Positions 18,218 to 27,814 of a stretch of 38,622 bases of DNA are shown one piece after another. Below the pieces are notes generated by a model. The model had not been told where the DNA came from, made no database searches, and was given only the letters and a program-made list of their open reading frames with translations. Source of the DNA: an uncultured Bacteroidota bacterium (GTDB taxonomy: Bacteria > Bacteroidota > Bacteroidia > Chitinophagales > Chitinophagaceae); the NCBI GenBank assembly GCA_903875055.1, contig CAIQUX010000312.1, positions 1-38,622 of the forward strand, given 5' to 3'. Within the stretch, counting starts at the first letter, position 1. Each line of letters starts with the position of its first letter. The position numbers and the translations under genes were made by a program.

Positions 18218-19327
18218 ATGTCAGATCAAATAGAAAAAACAGCATCCTTACCCGTTCAGGGGAAAGTAGAGGAGAAGATGTATCAATGGCAGATGGTTGA
18301 GCCTGATAAAGAATTTCAATTATCAGAGACCGCTCTTCCGGAATTAAAGGATGGAGAGGCTCTGATAAAGATTTCAGGTTGCGGTGTATGCCATACCGAT
18401 ATCAGTTTCTGGCATTACGGTGTGCAGACAAAACATTTATTACCCCTCACACTCGGACATGAAATAAGTGGTGTCGTAGTGAGAGGTGCGGATGAATGGT
18501 TAGGGAAGAACGTGATCATACCGGCTGTCCTGCCATGCGGCGAATGCGAATTGTGTGTGAATGGCAGGAGTAATATCTGCAGGAACCAGTTGATGCCAGG
18601 AAATGACTTTCATGGTGGATTTGCCTCCCATATCAGTGTGCCGGCAAGATTCCTTTGTCCAGTGCCGGACAAAGTATTAGAACAATATTCACTTGAGCAA
18701 TTAGCTGTCATCGCTGATGCGATTTCCACTCCTTATCAGGTGATGAAGAAATCCGAACTGGTCTCTGGGGATTTCGCTATCGTCATAGGTGTTGGGGGAG
18801 TTGGAATTTACGGTGCACAGATTGCAAAGATCTTCGGAGCTAAAGTATTGGCATTGGATATTGATGATGAAAAACTCGAAATAGCCAAACAGAACGGGGT
18901 GGATGTCACATTGAACACAAAAGGGATGGATGCCAAGACTGTGAAAGAAAAAGTAAAGGAAATTGCAAAGGAGCTGAAAGCACCGAAATTTGGATGGAAG
19001 ATCTTTGAGATTTCCGGCAGTAAAGCAGGACAAGAGCTGGCCTTCAATCTGATCACATTTGCCTCTACGCTTTCTATCGTCGGATTCACAATGGATAAAG
19101 TGGAAGTTCGATTAAGCAACCTGATGGCCTTCGATGCGAAACTCATTGGTACCTGGGGTTGTAAACCTGAATTGTATCCAGAAGTCGTAGATCTTGTTGC
19201 AGATGGCAAATTGAAGATTGGTCAGTTTGTACAGACTTTTCCAATGTCAAAAATCAATGAGGTGTTTCGAAACACACTTGAGCATAAATATACTAAGCGC
19301 TCGGTTCTGGTCCCTGATTTTTATTGA
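18218..19327 (+). CDS. had: 6-hydroxycyclohex-1-ene-1-carbonyl-CoA dehydrogenase-like Zn-alcohol dehydrogenase
   Basis: GCGVCHTDISFWHYGVQTKHLLPLTLGHEISG, CGECELCVNGRSNICRNQLMPGNDFHGGFA; context with oah/dch. Confidence 0.88.
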   Translation: MSDQIEKTASLPVQGKVEEKMYQWQMVEPDKEFQLSETALPELKDGEALIKISGCGVCHTDISFWHYGVQTKHLLPLTLGHEISGVVVRGADEWLGKNVIIPAVLPCGECELCVNGRSNICRNQLMPGNDFHGGFASHISVPARFLCPVPDKVLEQYSLEQLAVIADAISTPYQVMKKSELVSGDFAIVIGVGGVGIYGAQIAKIFGAKVLALDIDDEKLEIAKQNGVDVTLNTKGMDAKTVKEKVKEIAKELKAPKFGWKIFEISGSKAGQELAFNLITFASTLSIVGFTMDKVEVRLSNLMAFDAKLIGTWGCKPELYPEVVDLVADGKLKIGQFVQTFPMSKINEVFRNTLEHKYTKRSVLVPDFY

Positions 19328-19451
19328 CAGTAATTGGATATGAAAAATCAGCGATGAAATCAACTATCCAGATGAAATGAACCATTTAAAAAAGAACGCA
19401 AACACATAAAATTCAGTTGAAGACATTTATCATATTTTAAAATAATACAAC

Positions 19452-20552
19452 ATGACAGAGCTTAAAAACCATAATCTTATCCGCACTGATTTTAGTGAAA
19501 TTTTATTCGAAAAAAGACCATGCCTCGACAAGGATGGGACCCCGGTGGATAAATTATTTACCGCGTGGATATTCCTAAACAATCCGAAGCAATTCAATTC
19601 CTATACTACAGCTGCGATTAAGGAAATTATCCTCGCTTTCCGCCAGGCTTCCAATGACCGAAGTGTCGTAGCCGTCGTCCTGACCGGTGTTGGAGACAAG
19701 GCGTTCTGCACCGGAGGAAATACCAAGGAATATGCAGAATACTATGCCGGTAATCCGCAAGAGTATTCACAATATATGCGCCTCTTTAACGATATGGTCT
19801 CTACCATCCTGCTGTGCGAAAAGCCGGTTATCTGCCGTGTCAACGGCATGCGAATTGGTGGCGGGCAGGAAATCGGAATGGCATGTGATTTCAGTGTCGC
19901 CAGTGACATGGCAAGATTCGGACAAGCTGGTCCAAAACACGGCAGTGCTGCTATCGGTGGTGCTACTGATTTTCTTCCCTTGTATGTGGGTGTGGAAAGG
20001 GCCATGATGTCACTTACCTTATGTGAACCTTGGACGGCACATCAGGCCTATTATTATGGTGTAATCACCGATATCGCCCCCGTATTGAAAGTTGACGGAA
20101 ATTTCATTCCGAATCCGATGGTGAACCTGAATAAGATTACAGATGAATTCGGAAGAATATGCTTCGGTACGATGAAAACCGGTGAAGCCTTGTCTCAGGC
20201 GAAGGAAGTTATGTCAAAGGCCGAAACCGATTTAAGTATGTTGGATCAAACGGTCAATATGCTCATCGCTAAAATCCTTCACACCTTCCCGAATTGCATG
20301 TCTAAAACCATCAGTGAAGTCCGTAAATTCAAATTGGAACATTGGGATAAAAACAAGGAAGGCAGTCGTGAATGGCTGGCATTGAACATGATGACGGAAG
20401 CCAAGGCAGGATTCCGGGCCTTCAATGACGGGCCGAAAGATAACCGTGAAATTGATTTCATTCTGCTAAGGCAATTGCTCGCTGAAGGACATGAGTGGAA
20501 TGAAGAATTACACAACAAGATTTCTCCACAATATCAAACGGCAACAGTTTAA
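19452..20552 (+). CDS. oah: 6-oxocyclohex-1-ene-1-carbonyl-CoA hydrolase (Oah/BamA)
   Basis: Highly characteristic FNDMVSTILLCEKPVICRVNGMRIGGGQEIGMACDFSVASDMARFGQAGPKHGSAAIGGATDFLPL. Confidence 0.93.
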   Translation: MTELKNHNLIRTDFSEILFEKRPCLDKDGTPVDKLFTAWIFLNNPKQFNSYTTAAIKEIILAFRQASNDRSVVAVVLTGVGDKAFCTGGNTKEYAEYYAGNPQEYSQYMRLFNDMVSTILLCEKPVICRVNGMRIGGGQEIGMACDFSVASDMARFGQAGPKHGSAAIGGATDFLPLYVGVERAMMSLTLCEPWTAHQAYYYGVITDIAPVLKVDGNFIPNPMVNLNKITDEFGRICFGTMKTGEALSQAKEVMSKAETDLSMLDQTVNMLIAKILHTFPNCMSKTISEVRKFKLEHWDKNKEGSREWLALNMMTEAKAGFRAFNDGPKDNREIDFILLRQLLAEGHEWNEELHNKISPQYQTATV

Positions 20553-20555
20553 ATT

Positions 20556-21329
20556 ATGCAAAAGATAAAGCTCTCGTTTAGCCATGAAAATACTGTCGCA
20601 CGTGTCATCTTAGATGACGGGAAAGGGAATGTACTCGATCACATCATGATGGAGGAATTGCAGGACATCCTGACTTCATTCAAGGAAATGAAGGGATTGA
20701 AATTGATCGTGTTTGAAGGAGCCGGGAAACATTTCTCGTTCGGTGCCAATGTGGATGAACATAAAAAGGAAGCGGCGGCTGTTATGTTAAGGTCCTTTCA
20801 TCAGTTGTTTTACTCGTTGAAGGACTTGTCTGTACTAACTCTGGCAAAGATTTCAGGTCAATGTCTGGGTGGCGGAATGGAACTTGCTATCATGTGCAAT
20901 TTCTTGTTTGCCGATAAGTCAGCTAAAATGGGACAGCCCGAAATCGTGTTAGGTGTCTTTCCTCCTCCTGCATCCATCATCCTGCCCGAGAAAATAGGAT
21001 TGGCAAGAGCTGAAGAATTGTTGCTAACAGGAAAAATTATTTCAGCCGAGGAAGCTAAAACGGCCGGTTTACTGAATGAATTATTTGAGGATAAGGATAC
21101 GCTTGAACAGGGTGTCAATTCGTTTATCGAAAACTACATCATACCCCGGAGTTCGAGTTCGCTGCGTTTTGGCGTACGTGCCTCACGCACCAAATTCAAC
21201 CATGTACTTACAAACTTCCTCCAATCACTTGAGATGATGTATGTGAATGAGTTGATGAAGACCCATGATGCAAATGAAGGAATCAATGCATTTATTGAGA
21301 AGCGGAAACCGAATTGGGAAAATTATTAA
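20556..21329 (+). CDS. dch: Cyclohexa-1,5-diene-1-carbonyl-CoA hydratase
   Basis: Crotonase fold; DDGKGNVLDHIMMEELQ, GAGKHFSFGANVDEHKK, GQCLGGGMELA; 257 aa; context. Confidence 0.88.
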   Translation: MQKIKLSFSHENTVARVILDDGKGNVLDHIMMEELQDILTSFKEMKGLKLIVFEGAGKHFSFGANVDEHKKEAAAVMLRSFHQLFYSLKDLSVLTLAKISGQCLGGGMELAIMCNFLFADKSAKMGQPEIVLGVFPPPASIILPEKIGLARAEELLLTGKIISAEEAKTAGLLNELFEDKDTLEQGVNSFIENYIIPRSSSSLRFGVRASRTKFNHVLTNFLQSLEMMYVNELMKTHDANEGINAFIEKRKPNWENY

Positions 21330-21339
21330 AACTATTCAT

Positions 21340-23337
21340 ATGAAGACGATTAAACTTGTTGGTGTAGTAGGTGCCGGTACAATGGGCGCGGCGCTGGCTC
21401 AAAAATTTGCACAAGAGAATTTCAATGTGATACTTGCTGACCGTGAAATGTCCTTCGTTGAAAGAGGGCTGAATAACATCAGTAAGATGCTCGAAGAGGG
21501 CATTGAAAAAAAAGTATTTTCACCTGAGCAGGTGAAGGGTTATTTATCGGCTATCAAGGGAACGGCACGACTTGAAGATCTCAAGGATTGTGATCTGGTG
21601 GTTGAAGCGATCTATGAAAACTTCGATGCGAAAACTGACTTGTTCAGGAAGCTTAGCGAGGTATTGAGGCCGGAGGCCATTATTGCCACAAATACGTCTT
21701 CATTTTCAATCTCAGAATTGGCAAGGTCTGTAAAATTTCCTGAGCGATTTATCGGCTTACATTATTTCTATCATGCTGCCAAAAACCGTTTGGTTGAAAT
21801 TATTCCGTGTGAAATGACCTCGGAGGAAGTAGTTGAAACTGCCAGGATATTTTCAGTTCAGTCGGGTAAGGATGCAATTTCTTGCCGTGACGCATATGGC
21901 TTTGTCGTCAACAGATTTTTTGTTCCATGGCTGAACGAATCAACTAAGTTGCTTGAGGAAAAGATTGCCAATATCCCAACAATAGAAGATGTGTGTTTGA
22001 AAACCTTTGGAATTTCTATGGGGCCTTTTGCACTGATGAATGCAACCGGAGTCCCGGTCGCATATCATTCAGAGAAGACACTTGAGGTATTCGGTCCATT
22101 ATATAAAGTCTCAGAAAAATTGAAGGATCAGGCGGAAAGAAATGAACATTGGGATTTGGATGGAGAGATTTCTGACGATGAGGGGGCAAGAAAAAAAATC
22201 AGGGACAGGATGCTGGGTGTCATTCTTCTAATCTGTTCGCAATTGCTCGATGAAAAAGTTTGCAGAGCAGTAGATATCAATCGTGGCGCACGGATAGGTC
22301 TTCAATGGAAGAAGGGCCCGATTGAATTGATGAAAGAACTGGGACATGGCGAGGTCAAATCGCTGATTGCTGAAGCGGCTAGGTTATATCAGATGGAATT
22401 GCCCGTTTCAGTGGGTGAAGAACACTGGAAAATGAGTTATGTGGATCTGCATAAGGAGAATCATATTGCTGTGATTACCATGACCCGACCTGAAGACCTG
22501 AACGCATTGAATGAAGAGGTGATGATGCAATTGCACGAAAAATTTTCTGATGCGGATGCGGACACTGCCATAGACACCATCTTCCTTACAGGGACCGGAA
22601 AAGCCTTTGTGGCAGGCGCCGACATAAAGTTTTTTGTTACGCATATCAGGACGAATACGATCAATGAGATTGAAGACTTTGCAGCCTTCGGTCAAAAAGT
22701 ATGTTCAGGGATTGAGCATTCCAAAAAGAAAGTGGTTGCCATGATCAATGGGCTTGCGTTGGGTGGCGGACTGGAACTTGCCTTATGTGCAGATGTCCTG
22801 TTGGCAACACCCAAAGCGGTGATGGCATTTCCTGAAACCGGCATTGGCATTTACCCTGGACTAGGTGGCACTCAGCGCACTGCTACTAAAATCGGTAAGT
22901 CATTGGCCAGATATCTGATTCATACAGGCAAGATGCTGACAGCGGCTGAGGCTTATGACATGGGACTGATTGATGCAATCATTCCCGTTGATGAAGTTCC
23001 TCAACTGTTCTCAGGGAAGAAAGCGGTTCCGGTATTAAGGGAGTTTCATTTAAGTGAAAAATTAAAGAACATCAATGACTTCTTTGAATTGAATACGATC
23101 GATAAATTACTTTCCCATACATATATTGCCAAAGGAATAAATGATGAGGATGCTGAAAAATTGTTCAAATCAATCAAACGGAAGGCTCCCATCGCCATTC
23201 AGATTGCCGACAAACTTATTCGTGAAGCTAAAGGTTGCGAGTCAGAGTTAGATCATATGCGGGAAATATTTTCAACCAAAGACACCTTGCTGGGGTTAAC
23301 CTCCATCGGAAAGAAGGTTGAATACAGCGGTGAGTGA
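21340..23337 (+). CDS. 3-hydroxyacyl-CoA dehydrogenase/enoyl-CoA hydratase fusion (HAD domain first)
   Basis: N-term VGVVGAGTMGAALAQKFA, TNTSSFSISELA, GLHYFYHA; C-term GTGKAFVAGADIKFF, NGLALGGGLELALCADV; start moved from 21265 to ATG 21340. Confidence 0.9.
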   Translation: MKTIKLVGVVGAGTMGAALAQKFAQENFNVILADREMSFVERGLNNISKMLEEGIEKKVFSPEQVKGYLSAIKGTARLEDLKDCDLVVEAIYENFDAKTDLFRKLSEVLRPEAIIATNTSSFSISELARSVKFPERFIGLHYFYHAAKNRLVEIIPCEMTSEEVVETARIFSVQSGKDAISCRDAYGFVVNRFFVPWLNESTKLLEEKIANIPTIEDVCLKTFGISMGPFALMNATGVPVAYHSEKTLEVFGPLYKVSEKLKDQAERNEHWDLDGEISDDEGARKKIRDRMLGVILLICSQLLDEKVCRAVDINRGARIGLQWKKGPIELMKELGHGEVKSLIAEAARLYQMELPVSVGEEHWKMSYVDLHKENHIAVITMTRPEDLNALNEEVMMQLHEKFSDADADTAIDTIFLTGTGKAFVAGADIKFFVTHIRTNTINEIEDFAAFGQKVCSGIEHSKKKVVAMINGLALGGGLELALCADVLLATPKAVMAFPETGIGIYPGLGGTQRTATKIGKSLARYLIHTGKMLTAAEAYDMGLIDAIIPVDEVPQLFSGKKAVPVLREFHLSEKLKNINDFFELNTIDKLLSHTYIAKGINDEDAEKLFKSIKRKAPIAIQIADKLIREAKGCESELDHMREIFSTKDTLLGLTSIGKKVEYSGE

Positions 23338-23683
23338 TGCCTTGTTGTGAATGCAACTTTGATATTGTCGATGACTTATTTTAGCTCTACTGTATTCCGA
23401 TTGTAGACTGCAGTATCAATATTATCTTAACGATTTGCGCAAAAGAGGAAGATTCGGAAAGGGGATGAATTGTATACCTATGATGGAGGTCAGCTACGTG
23501 TTCATTTAGGAATTTATTAATGAACTCAACTTTCGTCCAATTTTGGCTGACGATTTACAGATTTAAAAGCACTATATGCAAATTGCGTATTTAAGTTTAA
23601 AGCATTTATCTTGCGCATTGGATTCTGAATTAGAATCTTGAAATAGGTTGGTCAAGACAATAATAAATAATACTTCTAATGAA

Positions 23684-24214
23684 ATGATGCTTGAAGAACA
23701 ACGATATCCTATAGGCCGATGTGAATATCCGGAACTCTATACAAAAGACCAGTTGAAAAAGTATACACTTGACATCGAGACATTTCCAATGAGGCTGGAG
23801 TATATGATTCAGCATTTGGACGCTGATCAGTTGCAGGCGCGTTATCGGGAAGGCGGATGGACCATCAATCAGGTGATTCATCATTGCGGTGATAGTCATA
23901 TGAATGCGATCATACGTATCAAACTCGCACTGACCGAAGATAACCCGTCGATTCATCCATACAAGGAAGATCGTTGGGCGGAGACGGCCGATTATGACTT
24001 GCCGTTCAATAATACGGTAACCATGTTATTTGCAATTCACAGGAAACTTGTCAAACTGCTGGAATCATTAAGTGAAGATCAACTTAACCGTACTTATTAT
24101 CATACCCAATATCAACGAAGTTTCTCTATAAAAGATGTCATGTGTCTTTATTCATGGCATGGGAATCATCATCTTGCTCTTATACAGAATGCAATTGCTA
24201 CATTTTCAATTTAA
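23684..24214 (+). CDS. DinB/YfiT-like putative metal-dependent hydrolase or thiol transferase
   Basis: RYPIGRCEYP, WTINQVIHHCGDSHMNA, WHGNHHLALIQ His motifs; provided ORF begins at TTG 23648. Confidence 0.8.
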   Translation: MMLEEQRYPIGRCEYPELYTKDQLKKYTLDIETFPMRLEYMIQHLDADQLQARYREGGWTINQVIHHCGDSHMNAIIRIKLALTEDNPSIHPYKEDRWAETADYDLPFNNTVTMLFAIHRKLVKLLESLSEDQLNRTYYHTQYQRSFSIKDVMCLYSWHGNHHLALIQNAIATFSI

Positions 24215-24225
24215 TCCCAATTCAC

Positions 24226-24576
24226 ATGAGATATTTTTTAAGTTTTCTCGCTATCGTTTCTATCCTTTCATGTTCGACCAATAAGGTGACGGAAGTGAAA
24301 GTGACGAATGAAAATGAATACTCGATTGCCGTCACAGTGGCTGCTTTAAATTGCCGACAGACATTTTCAAATATTAAACCGCATAGCGAATTCAGTGGCG
24401 TATTCGATTGGACAAAGATCGTGAAGGGTGAAGGGCAATGGGTGTTTCTTATCAAGAATGAAAGCACGGGTGGTGTTGACTCTTTTTCGCATGGCTACTT
24501 TACCAATGGAGAACTTTTCGGATTCGCCGATCTTGTGTGCAAAGGAAGTGAACTGAAAGTAAAAATCAGTGAATAG
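24226..24576 (+). CDS. Small predicted lipoprotein
   Basis: Signal peptide MRYFLSFLAIVSILSC lipobox; internal ATG of the provided ORF. Confidence 0.6.
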   Translation: MRYFLSFLAIVSILSCSTNKVTEVKVTNENEYSIAVTVAALNCRQTFSNIKPHSEFSGVFDWTKIVKGEGQWVFLIKNESTGGVDSFSHGYFTNGELFGFADLVCKGSELKVKISE

Positions 24577-24698
24577 TTTTCTGTATCGATTGAAGCCTTT
24601 TAAATTAGCCGGAAACAGGTCTGGACTTTACAAAATTATCTTATTTTCGCACCGGAATTGATGCATCAATTTCAACTAACATACTCAACTTTATAAAC

Positions 24699-25415
24699 AT
24701 GGGATTAAATAAAATTGTTGCCAACGCAGAGGAAGCCGTTAAGGATATTGAAGATGGAATGACCCTTATGTTGGGTGGATTCGGATTGTGTGGCATACCA
24801 GAAAACTGTATTGCCGCCTTGGTTAAAAAAGGTGTCAAGGGATTGACCTGTATTTCTAATAATGCCGGAGTTGATGATTATGGCATTGGATTGTTGTTGC
24901 AAAGCAAGCAGGTAAGGAAAATGATCTCGTCGTATGTAGGTGAAAATGAAGAATTCGAACGACAGTTGCTGACCGGCGAACTCGAAGTGGAACTGATTCC
25001 TCAAGGCACGCTGGCTACACGTTGTATGGCTACAGGCTATGGTTTGCCAGTGATATTCACACCAGCAGGAGTCGGTACAGAAGTTGCAGAAGGGAAAGAA
25101 ACGCGTACTTTTTATATGTATGGCGAGCAGAAGGAATATCTGATGGAACGTGCTTTTGAAAGTGATTATGCCATCGTAAAAGCCTGGAAAGGGGATGCTC
25201 ATGGCAACTTAATCTATAAGGCAACTGCACGAAATTTTAATCCGATGATGGCCATGGCTGGACGGATTACGATAGCTGAAGTAGAAGAGTTAGTTGAAAT
25301 CGGGGAATTGGATCCTGACCATATCCATACTCCAGGCATTTATGTGCACAAGATTTTTCAAGGAGAGAAATACGAAAAAAGAATCGAGCAACGAACCGTT
25401 AGGAAAGCAAATTAA
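24699..25415 (+). CDS. 3-oxoacid CoA-transferase subunit A
   Basis: DGMTLMLGGFGLCGIPENCIAAL, NNAGVDDYGIGLLL, FTPAGVGTEVAEGKE motifs. Confidence 0.92.
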   Translation: MGLNKIVANAEEAVKDIEDGMTLMLGGFGLCGIPENCIAALVKKGVKGLTCISNNAGVDDYGIGLLLQSKQVRKMISSYVGENEEFERQLLTGELEVELIPQGTLATRCMATGYGLPVIFTPAGVGTEVAEGKETRTFYMYGEQKEYLMERAFESDYAIVKAWKGDAHGNLIYKATARNFNPMMAMAGRITIAEVEELVEIGELDPDHIHTPGIYVHKIFQGEKYEKRIEQRTVRKAN

Positions 25416-25882
25416 TTGACGGTGAAATACACTACTGAACTGTCTTTTCGGTCGGCATAGTCAGTAGCTACACCCGTAAAACGGCATTTGGAAGTTCCAG
25501 CACCGGAAACAAGAAACGTTTTCTCATTGATGATATAACCTGCATCACCGTTCACATCAGGCGATTTTTGGAAAAGAACCTTCAAGACAGTATCCACTAT
25601 AGGATCCATGATAGAAATATTCAAGTATAGCGATTTTAATTTGCCGGCATTTTGGCGGATAGAATTCTTGGATTCAAGATCAGTAGCTGTTCCGACAATA
25701 TGAATATCCTCTCCATAACTATAGGTGTCAAGATTTACGGGCACTGTAATTGCTAACACAGGTGCTATCGTGTCTTTATTCAGGTCATACGCATAGCGGT
25801 TCAAGTCTTTTTGTTTGCAGGAAAAACTAAAGCAACTAATTACCAAGAACAACACTAAATACAGACAAGTAGAATATTTCAT
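25412..25882 (-). CDS. Predicted lipoprotein of unknown function
   Basis: N-terminal LVLFLVISCFSFSCKQKD lipobox; 156 aa. Confidence 0.65.
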   Translation of the reverse strand: MKYSTCLYLVLFLVISCFSFSCKQKDLNRYAYDLNKDTIAPVLAITVPVNLDTYSYGEDIHIVGTATDLESKNSIRQNAGKLKSLYLNISIMDPIVDTVLKVLFQKSPDVNGDAGYIINEKTFLVSGAGTSKCRFTGVATDYADRKDSSVVYFTVN

Positions 25883-25962
25883 TCATTACATTGTTTAAAT
25901 CTCAAATATAATCAATTTGATTGTAAAGCAAAGAATGTTTAATATTTTTACTTTTTAACCAA

Positions 25963-27069
25963 ATGAAAAAAGACGAATTATTCTACAGGCTTGCATTGTG
26001 TAAGGTCGATGGCATAGGGCCGGTCAGATTTAAAAAGTTGATTGAACAGGTAGGAAGTGCTGAGGAGATATTCAGTAAGTCGTTTAAGCAATTGAAATCA
26101 TTATCGGGACTGAGCGAAGCAAATGTTCATGCCATAAAAGGATTCATTGGTTTTTCGCTGATTGAGAATGAAATTAACTTCGCGGAAAAACATGGCATCC
26201 GCATATTAGATTTTGAGCATCAAGATTATCCTAAGCGACTAAGCTATTGCGTCGATTCACCTTCGATTTTGTTTTATAAGGGCACAGCAGATCTGAATCA
26301 GCAGCGGATTGTATCGATAATCGGAACACGATTATTTACGGAATACGGAAGACGCGTTTGCGAAGAACTGGTAGTGGGATTGAAAACATATGATGTGTCA
26401 GTTGTCAGCGGACTTGCTTTTGGTATCGATGCCATCGCGCATAAGGCATCGTTAAAATCGGAGATGCCAACAATAGGTGTAGTAGCACATGGTTTGGATA
26501 CGATTTATCCAGGAGCCCATCAGAAGCTTTCAAATGAGATGCTGCTGAATGGCGGACTTGTATCAGAATATTATTCTGGTACGAAAGCAGAAAAAGGAAA
26601 TTTTCCGGCACGTAATAGGATAGTAGCCGGGATGTCGGATGCCACGATTATCATTGAAACAGATATCAAAGGTGGTGGTTCGATGATAACAGCGGAGATC
26701 GCTGATTCTTATAACAGAGATGTATTTTGTGTGCCTGGGCGCATTCATGATAGTAAAAGTAATGGTTGTAATTATTTGATTAAATCGTTGAAGGCGCAAA
26801 TGGTGACAAATGCCGAAGACATAGCCAATAGTCTTGGATGGAACCAGCAGAAGAAATTGAAAGGCAATCAACGAAACTTGTTCATTGAACTTAGTTCTAA
26901 TGAGTCGATGATTTTTGAATTGCTGAAATCAAACGAAGTGATGCATATTGATGAGTTTTATGCTCATACTAAGCTCAGTAGTTCAGAATTGGCTTCATCC
27001 ATTCTAAGTCTTGAAATGCAGCATATTATAAGGGTGGCGCCGGGCAAGTTGGTCTCACTCATTGATTGA
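25963..27069 (+). CDS. dprA: DNA-processing protein DprA
   Basis: IIGTRLFTEYGRR, VSGLAFGIDAIAHKASL, FPARNRIVAGMSDATIIIE. Confidence 0.95.
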   Translation: MKKDELFYRLALCKVDGIGPVRFKKLIEQVGSAEEIFSKSFKQLKSLSGLSEANVHAIKGFIGFSLIENEINFAEKHGIRILDFEHQDYPKRLSYCVDSPSILFYKGTADLNQQRIVSIIGTRLFTEYGRRVCEELVVGLKTYDVSVVSGLAFGIDAIAHKASLKSEMPTIGVVAHGLDTIYPGAHQKLSNEMLLNGGLVSEYYSGTKAEKGNFPARNRIVAGMSDATIIIETDIKGGGSMITAEIADSYNRDVFCVPGRIHDSKSNGCNYLIKSLKAQMVTNAEDIANSLGWNQQKKLKGNQRNLFIELSSNESMIFELLKSNEVMHIDEFYAHTKLSSSELASSILSLEMQHIIRVAPGKLVSLID

Positions 27070-27154
27070 TAGCAAGCAGAATGTCTGTTTTTTTTAACGA
27101 ACTATAGGCTTTTTTTAAGGACGAATCGATTACTTTTGCGCCCAATAAAATGAT

Positions 27155-27766
27155 ATGAAGAATTTATCTCTGGTGTTCAGTTCACTTGCCCTGATTGGGG
27201 TATTTGTTCTTTTTGGAATGAAGCTTACTGAGAAGAAAGCACCTAAGCCGACGATTACAATCAAAGACTCCACTGGAAAGGAATTTATACTCAGCAGCGG
27301 GAAGGTAGGTTATATAGACATTGATACCCTTGAATCAAACTACAATTATTTCAAGTCGAAAAAAGCTGAATTCGAAGTGCGTCAGAAGAATATCGATGCA
27401 GAACTCGAAAAAATGTCCAGTTCATTGCAAAATGAATATAATGCATTACAAAAACAGGCCCAGGCTGGTGCGTTATCTCAATCAGATGGCGAAGCTGCTC
27501 AGCAGAAGTTACTGCAACGTCAGCAAGAACTGGAACTTAAACGCCAGAATATGGGGGCGAAATTCCTGAAGGATCAGGAGGCGTTTAACAAGGAGATTCA
27601 CGATAATCTGCATCAATATATTGAAAAATATAATGTAGAAAAGGGGTTCGATTATATTTTATCATACTCCAAAGACGGTTCCATATTATTTGCGAACAAG
27701 GATTTTGATTTGACCCGGGATATCATCAAAGGAATGAATAGTGAAACGCCGAATGTGAAAAAATAG
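27155..27766 (+). CDS. OmpH/Skp-family periplasmic chaperone-like protein
   Basis: N-terminal TM/signal, GYIDIDTLESNY..., coiled coil, C-terminal YNVEKGFDYILSYS. Confidence 0.8.
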   Translation: MKNLSLVFSSLALIGVFVLFGMKLTEKKAPKPTITIKDSTGKEFILSSGKVGYIDIDTLESNYNYFKSKKAEFEVRQKNIDAELEKMSSSLQNEYNALQKQAQAGALSQSDGEAAQQKLLQRQQELELKRQNMGAKFLKDQEAFNKEIHDNLHQYIEKYNVEKGFDYILSYSKDGSILFANKDFDLTRDIIKGMNSETPNVKK

Positions 27767-27814
27767 AATTTGCCGGACGAATCATCTAAGTAATAAAGTA
27801 TTAAATTTTAGCTT

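Noticed and set aside
21265-21339. Provided ORF start of the HAD-ECH gene at 21265
   Set aside because: It overlaps dch by 65 bp and adds a non-homologous N-terminus; ATG at 21340 (MKTIKLVGVVGAGTMG) fits the family
23338-23683. Possible decayed gene in the gap (frame reading RFAQKRKIRKGDELYTYDGGQLRVHLGIY*)
   Set aside because: Only about 30 codons, preceded by a stop, no start and no recognizable family
24142-24225. N-terminal part of the 144 aa ORF at 24142
   Set aside because: Overlaps the YfiT-like gene; the lipoprotein signal peptide begins at ATG 24226
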